From the NCBI RefSeq assembly GCF_013408145.1, contig NZ_JACBZI010000001.1, positions 2,184,001-2,248,000 of the forward strand: a DNA stretch of 64,000 nt, written 5' to 3'. Below the pieces are notes generated by a model that ran no database searches, was not told where the DNA came from, and saw nothing but the letters and a program-made list of their open reading frames with translations. This DNA is from Nocardioides marinus. GTDB lineage: Bacteria > Actinomycetota > Actinomycetes > Propionibacteriales > Nocardioidaceae. Positions 19,329 to 28,039 of this stretch are shown here, piece after piece. Each line of letters opens with the position of its first letter. The stretch's first letter is position 1. The position numbers and the translations under genes are program-made.

Positions 19329-20942
19329 GTGAGCAGCTCAGACAGTGACGCACCCGACCCGCATGCCCTCGTGACCCAGGTGCAGGAGGGGTACGCCTTC
19401 GACGGCCCGGCCCTGGAGCTGGGCGCCCTGATGAGCACGGCGGACGACGTGCACCCCGAGGCCCCGGTGCGGATACCGCTGGGGATGCTCAACCGGCACG
19501 GCCTGGTGGCCGGCGCTACGGGCACGGGCAAGACCAAGACCCTGCAGCTGTTGGCCGAGCAGCTCTCGGACGCCGGGGTGCCGGTGTTCGCGGCGGACGT
19601 GAAGGGCGACCTGTCCGGCCTCCTGGCTGCGGGCGACCCCTCGGCCAGGGTGGACTCGCGGATGACCGCCCTCGGGCAGGAGTGGGCGCCGACCGGCTAC
19701 CCGGTCGAGCTCTACGCGCTGGGCGGGGAGGGCACCGGCGTACCCCTGCGCGCGTCCATCAGCTCCTTCGGCCCGCTGCTGCTCAGCAAGGTGCTCGGAC
19801 TGAACAAGACCCAGGAGTCCAGCCTCGGACTCGTCTTCCACTACGCCGACAAGGCCGGCCTGCCGCTCCTGGACCTCTCCGACCTGCAGGCCCTGCTGCG
19901 CTACCTCACCTCCGACGAGGGCAAGGCCGAGCTGAAGGGCATCGGGGGGGTGTCCACCGCCACCGCCGGCGTCATCCTGCGCTCCCTGGTGACCCTGGAG
20001 ACCCAGGGGGCCGACCGGTTCTTCGGGGAGCCGGAGTTCGAGCCGTCGGACCTGATGACGACCACCGAGGACGGCCGTGGCCTGATCTCGCTGCTGGAGC
20101 TCCCCCGCCTGCAGGACCGGCCGGCACTCTTCTCGACCTTCCTGATGTGGCTGCTCGCGGACCTGTTCCACTCCCTTCCCGAGGTCGGCGACCCCGAGAA
20201 GCCCTCACTGGTCTTCTTCTTCGACGAGGCGCACCTGCTGTTCGACGACGCCTCGGACGCCTTCCTCGACCAGGTCGCCCAGACCGTCAGGCTGATCCGC
20301 TCCAAGGGCGTGGGCATCTTCTTCGTCACCCAGTCCCCCACCGACGTACCCGACGAGGTGCTCGCCCAGCTCGGCTCCCGCGTCCAGCACGCCCTGCGCG
20401 CCCACACGCCCAAGGACGCCAAGGCGCTGAAGGCAGCGGTCAGCACCTACCCGCACTCCGAGTACGACGACCTCGGCCGGGTCCTCACCTCGCTCGGCGT
20501 CGGCGAGGCCGTCGTGACCGTGATGGACGAGCGCGGGGCGCCGACGCCCGTGGCCTGGACGATGCTGCGCGCACCGCAGTCGCGGATGGCGCCGGCGGAC
20601 CCCGCCTCCATGGAGGCCCTGGTCGCCGCCAGCCCCCGCCAGGCGACCTACGGCACCGCCATCGACCGCGAGTCGGCGCGCGAGAAGCTCGCCGCCCGCC
20701 TCGAGCAGGCGGCCGAGAAGGAGGAGGCCCCGCCGGCGTCTCCTGCTCCGGATCAGCAGCCCGGACCGGTCCCGCCGTCGCAGCGCAAGATCCCGGTCCC
20801 GCGCACCACCGTGCCGTCGGGCGGCGACGACAGCGGGGAGTCGACGCTGGACAGGGTCGTCTCCTCGCCGGTGTTCAAGGACGCGGTCCGCACCGCGGCC
20901 CGCGAGATCGTGCGCGGGATGTTCCGGACCGGGCGGCGCTGA
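19329..20942 (+). CDS. HerA-like (DUF853) ATPase
   Basis: 537 residues, cytoplasmic P-loop ATPase of the HerA/FtsK superfamily, DUF853 branch (E. coli YjgR type). Walker A is GATGTGKTKT at 62-71 and Walker B LVFFFDEAHLLF near 295-306; an arginine-finger region follows (QLGSRVQHALRAHTPKD). The C-terminal 90 residues are Pro/Glu-rich and less ordered, ending in a short conserved helix. Members are proposed to translocate or process DNA, but the cellular role is not established. GTG start directly behind a TAGGGT box. It converges on hisF with a 39-nt gap. Confidence 0.9.
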   Translation: MSSSDSDAPDPHALVTQVQEGYAFDGPALELGALMSTADDVHPEAPVRIPLGMLNRHGLVAGATGTGKTKTLQLLAEQLSDAGVPVFAADVKGDLSGLLAAGDPSARVDSRMTALGQEWAPTGYPVELYALGGEGTGVPLRASISSFGPLLLSKVLGLNKTQESSLGLVFHYADKAGLPLLDLSDLQALLRYLTSDEGKAELKGIGGVSTATAGVILRSLVTLETQGADRFFGEPEFEPSDLMTTTEDGRGLISLLELPRLQDRPALFSTFLMWLLADLFHSLPEVGDPEKPSLVFFFDEAHLLFDDASDAFLDQVAQTVRLIRSKGVGIFFVTQSPTDVPDEVLAQLGSRVQHALRAHTPKDAKALKAAVSTYPHSEYDDLGRVLTSLGVGEAVVTVMDERGAPTPVAWTMLRAPQSRMAPADPASMEALVAASPRQATYGTAIDRESAREKLAARLEQAAEKEEAPPASPAPDQQPGPVPPSQRKIPVPRTTVPSGGDDSGESTLDRVVSSPVFKDAVRTAAREIVRGMFRTGRR

Positions 20943-20956
20943 GGGGACCCGGCCGG

Positions 20957-20975
20957 AGGGTCGCGGAGTGACCCT
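20957..20975. terminator. Weak hairpin between convergent genes
   Basis: AGGGTC (20957-20962) and GACCCT (20970-20975) form a 6-bp stem with a 7-nt loop in the 39-nt gap between the HerA-like gene and hisF. It may end both transcripts, but the stem is short. Confidence 0.3.
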
Positions 20976-20981
20976 GCGCGG

Positions 20982-21758
20982 TCAGCGGACCGGGTGGCCC
21001 GCCTGCGCCAGTGACTCCTTGACCTCGGAGATCCGGCAGGTGCCGAAGTGGAAGACGGTCGCGGCCAGCACGGCGTCCGCGCCCGCGTCGACGGCGGGCG
21101 CGAAGTGCTCGACCCGCCCCGCACCGCCGGAGGCGATCACGGGCACGGTGACCTCGCGGCGTACCCGGGAGATGAGGTCGAGGTCGAAGCCGTCCTGGGT
21201 GCCGTCGGCGTCCATCGCGTTGAGCAGGATCTCCCCCGCCCCCAGCTCGCACGCCCGCGCCGCCCACTCCAGCGCGTCGATGCCGGCCGACTGCCGGCCC
21301 CCGTGGGTGGTGACCTCGAAGCCGGAGGGACACTCGCTGGTCGAGCCTGTCGAGACCCGACGGGCGTCCACCGACAGCACCAGCACCTGGTTGCCGAACC
21401 GGTCGGCGATCTCGGCGATGAGCTCGGGACGGCGGATGGCCGCGGTGTTGACCGCGACCTTGTCGGCCCCGGCGCGCAGCAGTCGGTCGACGTCCTCGGT
21501 CGAGGAGACTCCCCCGCCGACCGTGAGCGGGATGAAGACCTCCTCCGCACACCGCGAGACCACCTGCATGGTCGTGGCGCGGCCCTCGTGGGAGGCGGAG
21601 ATGTCGAGGAAGGTCAGCTCGTCGGCGCCCTCGGCGTCGTAGGTGCGGGCGAGCTCGACCGGGTCACCGGCGTCGCGGAGGTCCTGGAAGTTGATGCCCT
21701 TGACCACCCGGCCGCCGTCGACGTCCAGGCACGGGATGACGCGGACAGCCAGGCTCAC
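20982..21758 (-). CDS. hisF: Imidazole glycerol phosphate synthase subunit HisF
   Basis: Cyclase barrel that, with ammonia from HisH, makes imidazole glycerol phosphate and AICAR. 258 residues. Catalytic aspartates: D12 in [15 protein letters not shown] and the one in VLSVDAR near 131. The loop after it encodes STGSTSEC from a short repeated sequence (see 21337-21357), followed by GFEVTTHGG; loop length matches that of mycobacterial HisF, so function should be kept. GTG start overlaps the hisA stop as GTGA. Last gene of the hisDCBH-x-AF operon. Confidence 0.96.
   Translation of the reverse strand: MSLAVRVIPCLDVDGGRVVKGINFQDLRDAGDPVELARTYDAEGADELTFLDISASHEGRATTMQVVSRCAEEVFIPLTVGGGVSSTEDVDRLLRAGADKVAVNTAAIRRPELIAEIADRFGNQVLVLSVDARRVSTGSTSECPSGFEVTTHGGRQSAGIDALEWAARACELGAGEILLNAMDADGTQDGFDLDLISRVRREVTVPVIASGGAGRVEHFAPAVDAGADAVLAATVFHFGTCRISEVKESLAQAGHPVR
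21337..21357. repeat. Short repeat-like sequence CTGGTCGAGCCTGTCGAGACC inside hisF
   Basis: Read on the other strand it begins GGTCTCGACAGGCTCGACC, which I recognise as a short interspersed sequence frequent in high-G+C actinobacteria, usually between genes. Here it lies in frame in a surface loop of HisF. I see only partial relatives elsewhere in the window (near 27400 and 38875). Confidence 0.45.
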
Positions 21759-22498
21759 TGCGACGCCCCAGTCCCCTGGGTCAGCGCCAGCGCGTCCTCG
21801 AGCGTGAACCGGCCCTCGTAGAGCGCTGTGCCGGCGATCGCACCCTCGACACCGAGCGGCACGAGGTCCATCAGGGCACGGATGTCGTCGAGCGTCGTGA
21901 CACCGCCCGAGGCGACGACCGGCGCGTCGGTGGCGGCACACACGTCGCGCAGCAGCTGCAGGTTGGGGCCGGCGAGCATGCCGTCCTTGTTGACGTCGGT
22001 GACGACGTAGCGGGCACAACCCTCGGAGTCCAGGCGCGTCAGCACCTCGTAGAGGTCCCCTCCGTCGCGGGTCCAGCCGCGGGCGGCGAGGGTGCGGCCC
22101 CGGACGTCGAGGCCGATCGCGACCCGGTCGCCGTGCTCGGCGATGATCTTCGCGCACCACTCGGGCTGCTCGAGCGCGGCGGTGCCGATGTTGACCCGGG
22201 TGCAGCCCGTGGCCAGCGCGGCCTCCAGGGACTCGTCGTCGCGGATGCCGCCGCTCATCTCGACCTTGATGTCGAGGGCGCCGACGATCTCGGCCTGCAG
22301 CTCGCGGTTGGTGCCCCGGCCGAAGGCGGCGTCGAGGTCCACCAGGTGCAGCCACTCCGCGCCAGCGTCCTGCCAGCGCCGGGCGGCGGCCACCGGGTCG
22401 CCGTACACCCGCTCGGAGCCCGCCACGCCCTGGGCGAGCTGGACGGCCCGGCCCTCGGTGATGTCGACGGCGGGCAGCAGCTCGAGGTAGTCGCTCAT
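21755..22498 (-). CDS. hisA: Phosphoribosyl isomerase (HisA/PriA)
   Basis: 247-residue (beta-alpha)8 barrel that isomerises ProFAR to PRFAR in histidine synthesis. In actinobacteria without trpF the enzyme (PriA) also does the phosphoribosylanthranilate isomerase step of tryptophan synthesis; no trpF is visible with trpCBA here, which favours the dual role. Motifs: [15 protein letters not shown] with catalytic Asp11, and [12 protein letters not shown] with the second aspartate. ATG at 22498. Overlaps hisF by 4 nt. Confidence 0.95.
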   Translation of the reverse strand: MSDYLELLPAVDITEGRAVQLAQGVAGSERVYGDPVAAARRWQDAGAEWLHLVDLDAAFGRGTNRELQAEIVGALDIKVEMSGGIRDDESLEAALATGCTRVNIGTAALEQPEWCAKIIAEHGDRVAIGLDVRGRTLAARGWTRDGGDLYEVLTRLDSEGCARYVVTDVNKDGMLAGPNLQLLRDVCAATDAPVVASGGVTTLDDIRALMDLVPLGVEGAIAGTALYEGRFTLEDALALTQGTGASQ

Positions 22499-22530
22499 GT
22501 CTTCTCTCGGTCGTGGGTGGTGGGGCTGGA

Positions 22531-22866
22531 TCAGGTACGTCGGAACAGCATGGTGTGGAGGACGGGAGCGCCCAGGGCGCCGACCGCGAGGGCCAGCAGC
22601 ACGGCCGCGGGGCTCTCGGTGAACGCCCAGGTCAGGACGACCGCCGCGAGCACCAGCGCCACGGTCGTCGCCGTCTGCCGGCGACGACGCTCGGCGAGGA
22701 TGCCGGACTGCCGGTTGCGCGCCCCCGCCGAGCGGAACCAGCCGGTCAGCGCGCGTCGACGGGCGGCCCAGCGCTCGCGGCGGGCGGCCTCGGCGGCGCG
22801 CTTCTGTGCCAGCAGCGCGGCCGCCGCCTCCCGCTCGGCCCGGCGTCGCGCGCGCTCCTTGCTCAC
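22531..22866 (-). CDS. Small basic two-helix membrane protein within his operon
   Basis: 111 residues. The first 55 are strongly basic and alanine-rich, probably one long helix ([20 protein letters not shown]), followed by a linker and two hydrophobic helices at about 69-86 and 90-107. No known enzyme motif. The GTG start at 22866 overlaps the hisH TGA as GTGA, and hisA follows 32 nt later, so it is expressed with histidine genes. Related unnamed proteins occur at this position in other actinobacteria. Function unknown. Confidence 0.8.
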   Translation of the reverse strand: MSKERARRRAEREAAAALLAQKRAAEAARRERWAARRRALTGWFRSAGARNRQSGILAERRRRQTATTVALVLAAVVLTWAFTESPAAVLLALAVGALGAPVLHTMLFRRT

Positions 22867-23495
22867 AGGGTGCGGACCCAGTTGCGCAGCAGGGCCGCCC
22901 CGGCGTCGCCGGACTTCTCGGGGTGGAACTGGGTGGCCCAGAGCGGGCCGTTCTCGACCGCCGCGACGAACCGGTCCTCGCCGTGGGAGGACCAGGTCAC
23001 CAAAGGCGCGGCCGTGCGGTCGTTGGTCACCAGGGTCCAGTCGCGCACGCCGTAGGAGTGCACGAAGTAGAACCGCTCCTGCTCGATGCCCTCGAACAGC
23101 TTCGTGCCCTCGGGCGCCGACACGGTGTTCCAGCCCATGTGCGGCACGACCGGGGCCTGCAGCCGCTCCACCAGCCCGGGCCACTCGTCACAGCCCTCGG
23201 TCTCCACGCCGTGCTCGATCCCGCGCGCGAAGAGGATCTGCATCCCCACGCAGATGCCGAGCACCGGACGGCCGCCGGCCAGCCGCCGTCCGATGATCCG
23301 CTCGCCCTTGATCGCCCGCAGGCCCTCCATGCACGCGGCGTACGCCCCGACGCCGGGGACCAGCAGTCCATCAGCCGCCAGGGCTGCGTCGAAGTCGGAG
23401 GTCAGCGTGACGTCGGCCCCGGCGCGCTCGACGGCGCGCACGGCCGAGCGGAGGTTGCCCGACCCGTAGTCGAGGACGACGACCGAAGGGGCCAC
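22863..23495 (-). CDS. hisH: Imidazole glycerol phosphate synthase subunit HisH
   Basis: Class I glutamine amidotransferase that feeds ammonia to HisF. 210 residues. The nucleophile is C82 in GICVGMQ; the His/Glu pair is in FHPEKSG near 192-197. GTG start at 23495 abuts the hisB TAA with no gap. Confidence 0.96.
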   Translation of the reverse strand: MAPSVVVLDYGSGNLRSAVRAVERAGADVTLTSDFDAALAADGLLVPGVGAYAACMEGLRAIKGERIIGRRLAGGRPVLGICVGMQILFARGIEHGVETEGCDEWPGLVERLQAPVVPHMGWNTVSAPEGTKLFEGIEQERFYFVHSYGVRDWTLVTNDRTAAPLVTWSSHGEDRFVAAVENGPLWATQFHPEKSGDAGAALLRNWVRTL

Positions 23496-24104
23496 TTAGA
23501 GCGCGCCCTTCGTGGAGGGCACGCCCGTCTCGCGGGGGTCGAGCGCGACGGCGTCGCGGAACGCCCGCGCGAACGCCTTGAACTGGGTCTCCACGATGTG
23601 GTGCGGCTCGCGGCCGGCCAGCACGCGCACGTGCAGGGCCAGGTGGGCGTGGAAGGCGATCGACTCGAAGACGTGCTGGGTCAGCGAGCCGAGGTAGGAC
23701 ACCCCGGAGCCGCCGAGCTGAACGTACTGCTGGCCCTCCGGCTCACCGGTGTGCACGCAGTAGGGCCGGCCGGAGACGTCGACCACGGCCTGCACCAGCG
23801 CCTCGTCGAGCGGCACGGTCGCGTCCCCGAAGCGGCGGACGCCCACCTTGTCCCCCAGCGCCTGGCGCAGCGCCTGGCCGAGCGCGATGGCGGTGTCCTC
23901 GACGGTGTGGTGGGCGTCGATGTGGACGTCACCGTCGGTCTGCACCGTCAGGTCGACCAGCGCGTGCCGCGCGAAGGCGGTGAGCATGTGGTCGTAGAAC
24001 CCCACGCCGGTGGAGATGTCGTGGCGGCCGGTGCCGTCGAGGTCGACCTCGACGAGCACCTTCGACTCGCTGGTCTGGCGCTCCACGCGTCCGGTGCGGC
24101 TCAT
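23496..24104 (-). CDS. hisB: Imidazoleglycerol-phosphate dehydratase
   Basis: Monofunctional HisB (202 residues, no phosphatase domain) that dehydrates imidazole glycerol phosphate. Metal-binding histidine motifs: [22 protein letters not shown], and AFHAHLALH...EPHHIVE. The ATG at 24104 shares one base with the hisC stop; a GTG one codon earlier is an alternative. Confidence 0.95.
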   Translation of the reverse strand: MSRTGRVERQTSESKVLVEVDLDGTGRHDISTGVGFYDHMLTAFARHALVDLTVQTDGDVHIDAHHTVEDTAIALGQALRQALGDKVGVRRFGDATVPLDEALVQAVVDVSGRPYCVHTGEPEGQQYVQLGGSGVSYLGSLTQHVFESIAFHAHLALHVRVLAGREPHHIVETQFKAFARAFRDAVALDPRETGVPSTKGAL

Positions 24105-25222
24105 CACTTGCTCCCACTCTCGTCCAGCACGACGTCCAGGGCCTCCCTGAACGCGGTCATCTCCGCAGGGGTCCCGATCGACACCCGCAGCCAGCCCTCG
24201 GGGCCGACCTCACGGACCAGGACGCCCTGGTCCAGCAACCGTTGCCACACAGCATGCCGGTCCGGGAACGTCCCGAACAACGCGAAGTTGGCATCGGAGT
24301 CGGCGACGTCGAGGCCGCGATCCCTCAACCAGACCACGGTCTCGTCGCGCTCGCGGCGCAGCTCGTCGACCCTGCCCAGCAGCTCCTCGCGGTGGCGCAG
24401 CGCGGCCAGCGCGACCGCCTGGCTGACCGCGGAGAGGTGGTAGGGCAGTCGCACGACCCGGATCGCGTCGCAGATGCGGGGGTCCGCCGCGAGGTAGCCC
24501 AGCCGCAGACCTGCCCCGGCGAAGGCCTTGCTCATCGTGCGCGTCACCACGAGGTTCGGGTACGCCGGCAGCAGCTCGATCGCGCTGGGCGTGCCGGACC
24601 GGCGGAACTCGCCGTACGCCTCGTCGACCACCAGCAGGCCGTCCTCCCCCAGCGCCTCGCAGAGCACCCCGACGACCTCGGGCTCGAGCGCGGTGCCGGT
24701 CGGGTTGTTGGGGCTCGGCAGCAGCACCAGGCTGGGTCGCTCGGTGCGCACCAGCCCCAGGGCGGCGTCGACGTCGAGGGTGAAGTCCTCGGCCCTGCGA
24801 CCGGCCACGAAGCGGCTGTGGGTGTCGCGTGCGTACTCGGGGTACATCGAGTACGTCGGCGCGAAGCTGACCACGGTCCGGCCGGGGCCCCCGAAGGCCT
24901 GCAGCAGCTGCAGCATGACCTCGTTGGAGCCGTTGGCCGCCCACACCTGCGCGGGCGAGATCGGCTCCTGGTCGGCGGCCACGTCGCGCGAGAGGTAGTC
25001 GGCCAGCGCCTCGCGCAGGGCGACGTGCTCGCGGTCGGGGTAGCGGTTGAGCCCGCGGGCCGCCTCGGCCGCGGCCGCCGCGATGTCGGCGACGCAGGCC
25101 TCGGAGGGGCCGTAGGGGTTCTCGTTGGTGTTGAGCTGCACCGGCGCCTGCTCCAGCGAGAGCTGGGGGGCGCCGTACGGCGCGAGGCCGCGCAGCTCCT
25201 CACGGAGCGGCGGGAAGGTCAC
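24104..25222 (-). CDS. hisC: Histidinol-phosphate aminotransferase
   Basis: PLP aminotransferase converting imidazole acetol phosphate to histidinol phosphate. 372 residues. [11 protein letters not shown] near the start, PSPNNPTGT at about 169-177, and the PLP lysine K232 in [18 protein letters not shown] start at 25222, 9 nt after hisD. Confidence 0.96.
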   Translation of the reverse strand: MTFPPLREELRGLAPYGAPQLSLEQAPVQLNTNENPYGPSEACVADIAAAAAEAARGLNRYPDREHVALREALADYLSRDVAADQEPISPAQVWAANGSNEVMLQLLQAFGGPGRTVVSFAPTYSMYPEYARDTHSRFVAGRRAEDFTLDVDAALGLVRTERPSLVLLPSPNNPTGTALEPEVVGVLCEALGEDGLLVVDEAYGEFRRSGTPSAIELLPAYPNLVVTRTMSKAFAGAGLRLGYLAADPRICDAIRVVRLPYHLSAVSQAVALAALRHREELLGRVDELRRERDETVVWLRDRGLDVADSDANFALFGTFPDRHAVWQRLLDQGVLVREVGPEGWLRVSIGTPAEMTAFREALDVVLDESGSK

Positions 25223-25231
25223 GTGCCGCCC

Positions 25232-26548
25232 CTACTTCTGGAACCGGATGCGCACGGACTGCCCGTGACCGGGCAGGTCCTCGGCGTCCGCGAGGGTCAC
25301 CACGTGGTCGGCGACCGCCTCGAGGCCCTCGCGCGAGTAGTCCACGACGTGCACCGACTTGGTGAAGGCGCGCACCGACAGCCCCGAGGAGTGGCAGGCG
25401 CAGCCACCGGTGGGCAGCACGTGGTTGGAGCCGGCGCAGTAGTCACCGAGGGCGGTCGGGGCGTAGTCGCCGATGAAGATCGCGCCGGCGTTGCGGATGC
25501 GCGCGGCCACGGCCGCGGCGTCACGGGTCTGGATCTCGAGGTGCTCGGAGGCGTAGGCGTCGCAGACCTCGACCCCCTGGTCGAGGTCGTCGACCAGCAC
25601 GATCCCGGACTGGTTGCCACCCAGCGCGATCTTGACCCGCTCGACGTGGCCGGTGGTGGCCACCTGCTTCTCGAGCTCGGCCTCGACGTCGTGGGCGAGC
25701 GTCTCGGAGTCGGTGACCAGCACGGCGGCGGCCAGCGGGTCGTGCTCGGCCTCGGAGATCAGGTCGGCGGCGACGTACGCCGCATCGGCCGTCTCGTCGG
25801 CGAGGATCGCGACCTCGGTCGGGCCGGCCTCGGAGTCGACGCCGACCAGGCCCTTGAGCAGTCGCTTGGCGGTGACGACCCAGATGTTGCCGGGGCCGGT
25901 CACCAGGTCGACCTTGGCGCAGGGGTCGGTGCCGTAGGCGAACATGGCGATCGCCTGGGCGCCACCCACGGCGTAGACCTCCTCGACCCCGAGCAGGGCA
26001 CAGGCCGCGAGGATGGTGGGGTGCGGGAGCCCGCCGAACTCCGCCTGCGGCGGGCTCGCGAGGGCCAGCGACGGCACGCCGGCCACCTGGGCGGGCACGA
26101 CGTTCATCAGCACGCTGGAGACCAGCGGCGCGAGGCCGCCGGGGACGTAGAGACCCACCCGGCCGACGGGCACCTTGCGGTGGACGACCCGGGCACCGGG
26201 GCCGAGGTCGGTGACGACGTCGTGCTCGAGCTCGGCCTCGCTGGCCACCCGCAGCCGGCGCACCGACTCCTCGAGGCCGGCGCGGATCGCGGGGTCGAGC
26301 TCCTCGAGCGCGCGGGTCATCTCCTCGACGGGGACCCGGATGTCGGTCTGGGTGACACCGTCGAACTTCTGCGACATCTCCAGGATCGCGTCGAGGCCGC
26401 GGGTGCGAACCTCCTCGCAGATCGCATGGGTCGCCGGGACCGCCGCTTCCACGTCGAAGTCCGCACGCGGCAGGGCCGTCCGGTAGTCGAACGGCTCGCC
26501 CGGCGTGCGGCCCGTGGCGGCGCTGCGCAGGTCGATCCGGCGAATCAT
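25232..26548 (-). CDS. hisD: Histidinol dehydrogenase
   Basis: Final two oxidations of histidine synthesis, histidinol to histidine with NAD. 438 residues. Conserved DSEAGPTEV, the zinc/acid-base stretch SEHLEI, and [11 protein letters not shown] are present. I choose ATG at 26548 because TAGACT lies 7 nt upstream (leaderless) and the family N-terminus begins here (MIRRIDLR); longer in-frame starts would run into the divergent gene's promoter. First gene of the his operon. Confidence 0.96.
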   Translation of the reverse strand: MIRRIDLRSAATGRTPGEPFDYRTALPRADFDVEAAVPATHAICEEVRTRGLDAILEMSQKFDGVTQTDIRVPVEEMTRALEELDPAIRAGLEESVRRLRVASEAELEHDVVTDLGPGARVVHRKVPVGRVGLYVPGGLAPLVSSVLMNVVPAQVAGVPSLALASPPQAEFGGLPHPTILAACALLGVEEVYAVGGAQAIAMFAYGTDPCAKVDLVTGPGNIWVVTAKRLLKGLVGVDSEAGPTEVAILADETADAAYVAADLISEAEHDPLAAAVLVTDSETLAHDVEAELEKQVATTGHVERVKIALGGNQSGIVLVDDLDQGVEVCDAYASEHLEIQTRDAAAVAARIRNAGAIFIGDYAPTALGDYCAGSNHVLPTGGCACHSSGLSVRAFTKSVHVVDYSREGLEAVADHVVTLADAEDLPGHGQSVRIRFQK

Positions 26549-26555
26549 GTCCCTG

Positions 26556-26561
26556 AGTCTA
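26556..26561 (-). promoter_or_regulatory. Likely leaderless promoter of hisD operon (-10 TAGACT)
   Basis: TAGACT on the minus strand followed by 7 nt and the hisD ATG. It is back to back with the plus-strand TAGGGT at 26621-26626. Confidence 0.5.
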
Positions 26562-26620
26562 CGAGCGGGCCGTGGCACGCCCGAACCCGCGATGCCCCGG
26601 TGGACACTCCAGGCATCGCC

Positions 26621-26626
26621 TAGGGT
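26621..26626 (+). promoter_or_regulatory. Likely leaderless promoter of LON-domain gene (-10 TAGGGT)
   Basis: TAGGGT followed by 7 nt and the GTG at 26634. Divergent from the hisD promoter within 85 nt. Confidence 0.5.
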
Positions 26627-26633
26627 CGTCGAC

Positions 26634-27308
26634 GTGACCTCGACGCTGCCGATGTTCCCGCTGAACTCGGTGCTGTTCCCCGGGATCACCGTCCCGCTGC
26701 GGGTCTTCGAGGACCGCTACCGCGCCCTCGTGCACCACCTGCTGCGCATCGAGGACCCGGCCGAGCGGGTCTTCGCCTCCGTGGGCATCCGGGAGGGCTA
26801 CGAGGTCGGCGAGCACGGCGCCCAGTCGCTCTACCGGGTCGGGGTGCGGCTGCAGCTCACCGAGGCCGAGCGCCACGACGACGGGACCTTCACGATCCTG
26901 GCCGTGGGCAGGGACCGGATCTCCCTGGACCGACTGGACAGCTCGGGGCTCTTCCCCCTGGGGCACGTCGAGGACCGCCCCGAGGCGGTCCCCGTCATGG
27001 ACCCGATGCTCGAGGCCGTCATGGCCCGGGCCCGGGCGACCTTCACCGCCTACCGGGTGGCGCTGGCCCAGATCCGCGCCGACCCGCACGAGGGTGCCCT
27101 GCCCCAGGACCCGACGTACCTCTCGTGGACGCTCGCCGCCAGCGCCCCGCTGCCGATGCCCGAGCGGCAGGGGCTGCTGGAGTGCGACGACCCCATCTCG
27201 CGGCTGGAGATGGTCACCGACCTGCTGCGCGCCGAGCTGCGGGCGATGAACGTCATCCCCTCGCTGCCCGCCACCGAGGTGGCGCGCACCCGATGGTCGC
27301 CGAACTGA
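26634..27308 (+). CDS. LON peptidase substrate-binding-domain protein
   Basis: 224 residues consisting essentially of a stand-alone N-terminal LON domain: [13 protein letters not shown] at the start, [13 protein letters not shown] after it, and a helical C-terminal half ending in a long helix ([15 protein letters not shown]). It has no AAA+ or protease domain, so it is not Lon itself. Such proteins are widespread in actinobacteria; role uncertain (possible protein binding). GTG start fixed by the TAGGGT box 7 nt upstream. Confidence 0.9.
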   Translation: MTSTLPMFPLNSVLFPGITVPLRVFEDRYRALVHHLLRIEDPAERVFASVGIREGYEVGEHGAQSLYRVGVRLQLTEAERHDDGTFTILAVGRDRISLDRLDSSGLFPLGHVEDRPEAVPVMDPMLEAVMARARATFTAYRVALAQIRADPHEGALPQDPTYLSWTLAASAPLPMPERQGLLECDDPISRLEMVTDLLRAELRAMNVIPSLPATEVARTRWSPN

Positions 27309-27435
27309 GACGCCAGGAACCGTGCGAGGAACGAGCACGGTGCCGTGGGCGGTGAAGGTCGAGCAAGCGCCGCGACCGAGGGACGAGGTCGCGACGCGCG
27401 GGTCGAGACCCGGTGAGACGAAAGGCAACCTGACG

Positions 27436-27927
27436 ATGGCCAAGAAGACGAAACAGTCGGCCGGCACCCCCGCGACCGTGGCACTCATCCGCGCAGGCGT
27501 GGAGTTCACGGTCCACCCCTACGAGCACGACCCGCGGGCGGAGTCCTACGGCCTGGAGGCCGCCGAGGCGCTCGGCCTGGCGCCGGAGCAGGTCTTCAAG
27601 ACCCTCTTCGCCAGCCTCGACGGACGACTCGTGGTCGGCGTGGTGCCGGTGACCGGACACCTCGACCTCAAGGCGCTGGCCCGAGCCCTGGGCGCCAGCA
27701 AGGCGGTGATGGCCGACCCGTCAGCGGCTGAGCGGGCCACGGGGTACGTCGTCGGCGGCATCTCGCCGGTGGGCCAGAAGCGCGCGCACCCGACCGTCGT
27801 CGACGAGTCGGCCCTGACCCACGACCGGGTCTACGTCTCCGGCGGTCGGCGGGGCCTGGACCTCGGTCTCTCCCCCGCCGATCTCGTGCGCGTCACCGAT
27901 GCCGTGACCGCCCGCATCGGCCGCTGA
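27436..27927 (+). CDS. ybaK: Cys-tRNA(Pro)/Cys-tRNA(Cys) deacylase YbaK
   Basis: 163 residues, YbaK/EbsC editing fold. It hydrolyses mischarged aminoacyl-tRNA(Pro) in trans. Conserved elements: FTVHPYEHD near 29, EQVFKTLF with the catalytic lysine, LVVGVVPV, and the glycine loop YVVGGISPVGQK. ATG at 27436 behind AAAGG; the 127-nt gap before it holds no gene. It follows the LON-domain gene in the same direction and ends before a pair of palindromic repeats. Confidence 0.93.
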   Translation: MAKKTKQSAGTPATVALIRAGVEFTVHPYEHDPRAESYGLEAAEALGLAPEQVFKTLFASLDGRLVVGVVPVTGHLDLKALARALGASKAVMADPSAAERATGYVVGGISPVGQKRAHPTVVDESALTHDRVYVSGGRRGLDLGLSPADLVRVTDAVTARIGR

Positions 27928-27955
27928 ACGACTCCCCTCCCGCGGGACCCTGCCT

Positions 27956-27987
27956 GCCGAACCGGCGTATTGATACGCCGGCTCGGC
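27956..27987. repeat. Palindromic repeat, copy 1
   Basis: 15-nt arms with a 2-nt centre (core ACCGGCGTATTGATACGC), one mismatch between arms. Lies between the convergent ybaK and DUF3352 genes, followed 12 nt later by copy 2. Likely a bidirectional hairpin. Confidence 0.85.
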
Positions 27988-27999
27988 GTACGCGACGGG

Positions 28000-28030
28000 T
28001 CGAACCGGCGTATTGATACGCCGGCTCGGC
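28000..28030. repeat. Palindromic repeat, copy 2
   Basis: Same sequence as copy 1 except for the first bases; ends 9 nt before the stop of the DUF3352 gene. Confidence 0.85.
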
Positions 28031-28039
28031 GTGGTCGGG

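Noticed and set aside
14935-19353. Longer N-terminus for the secreted repeat protein
   Set aside because: Starting upstream would place 86 non-hydrophobic residues before an evident signal peptide; the ATG at 19095 has a good ribosome binding site.
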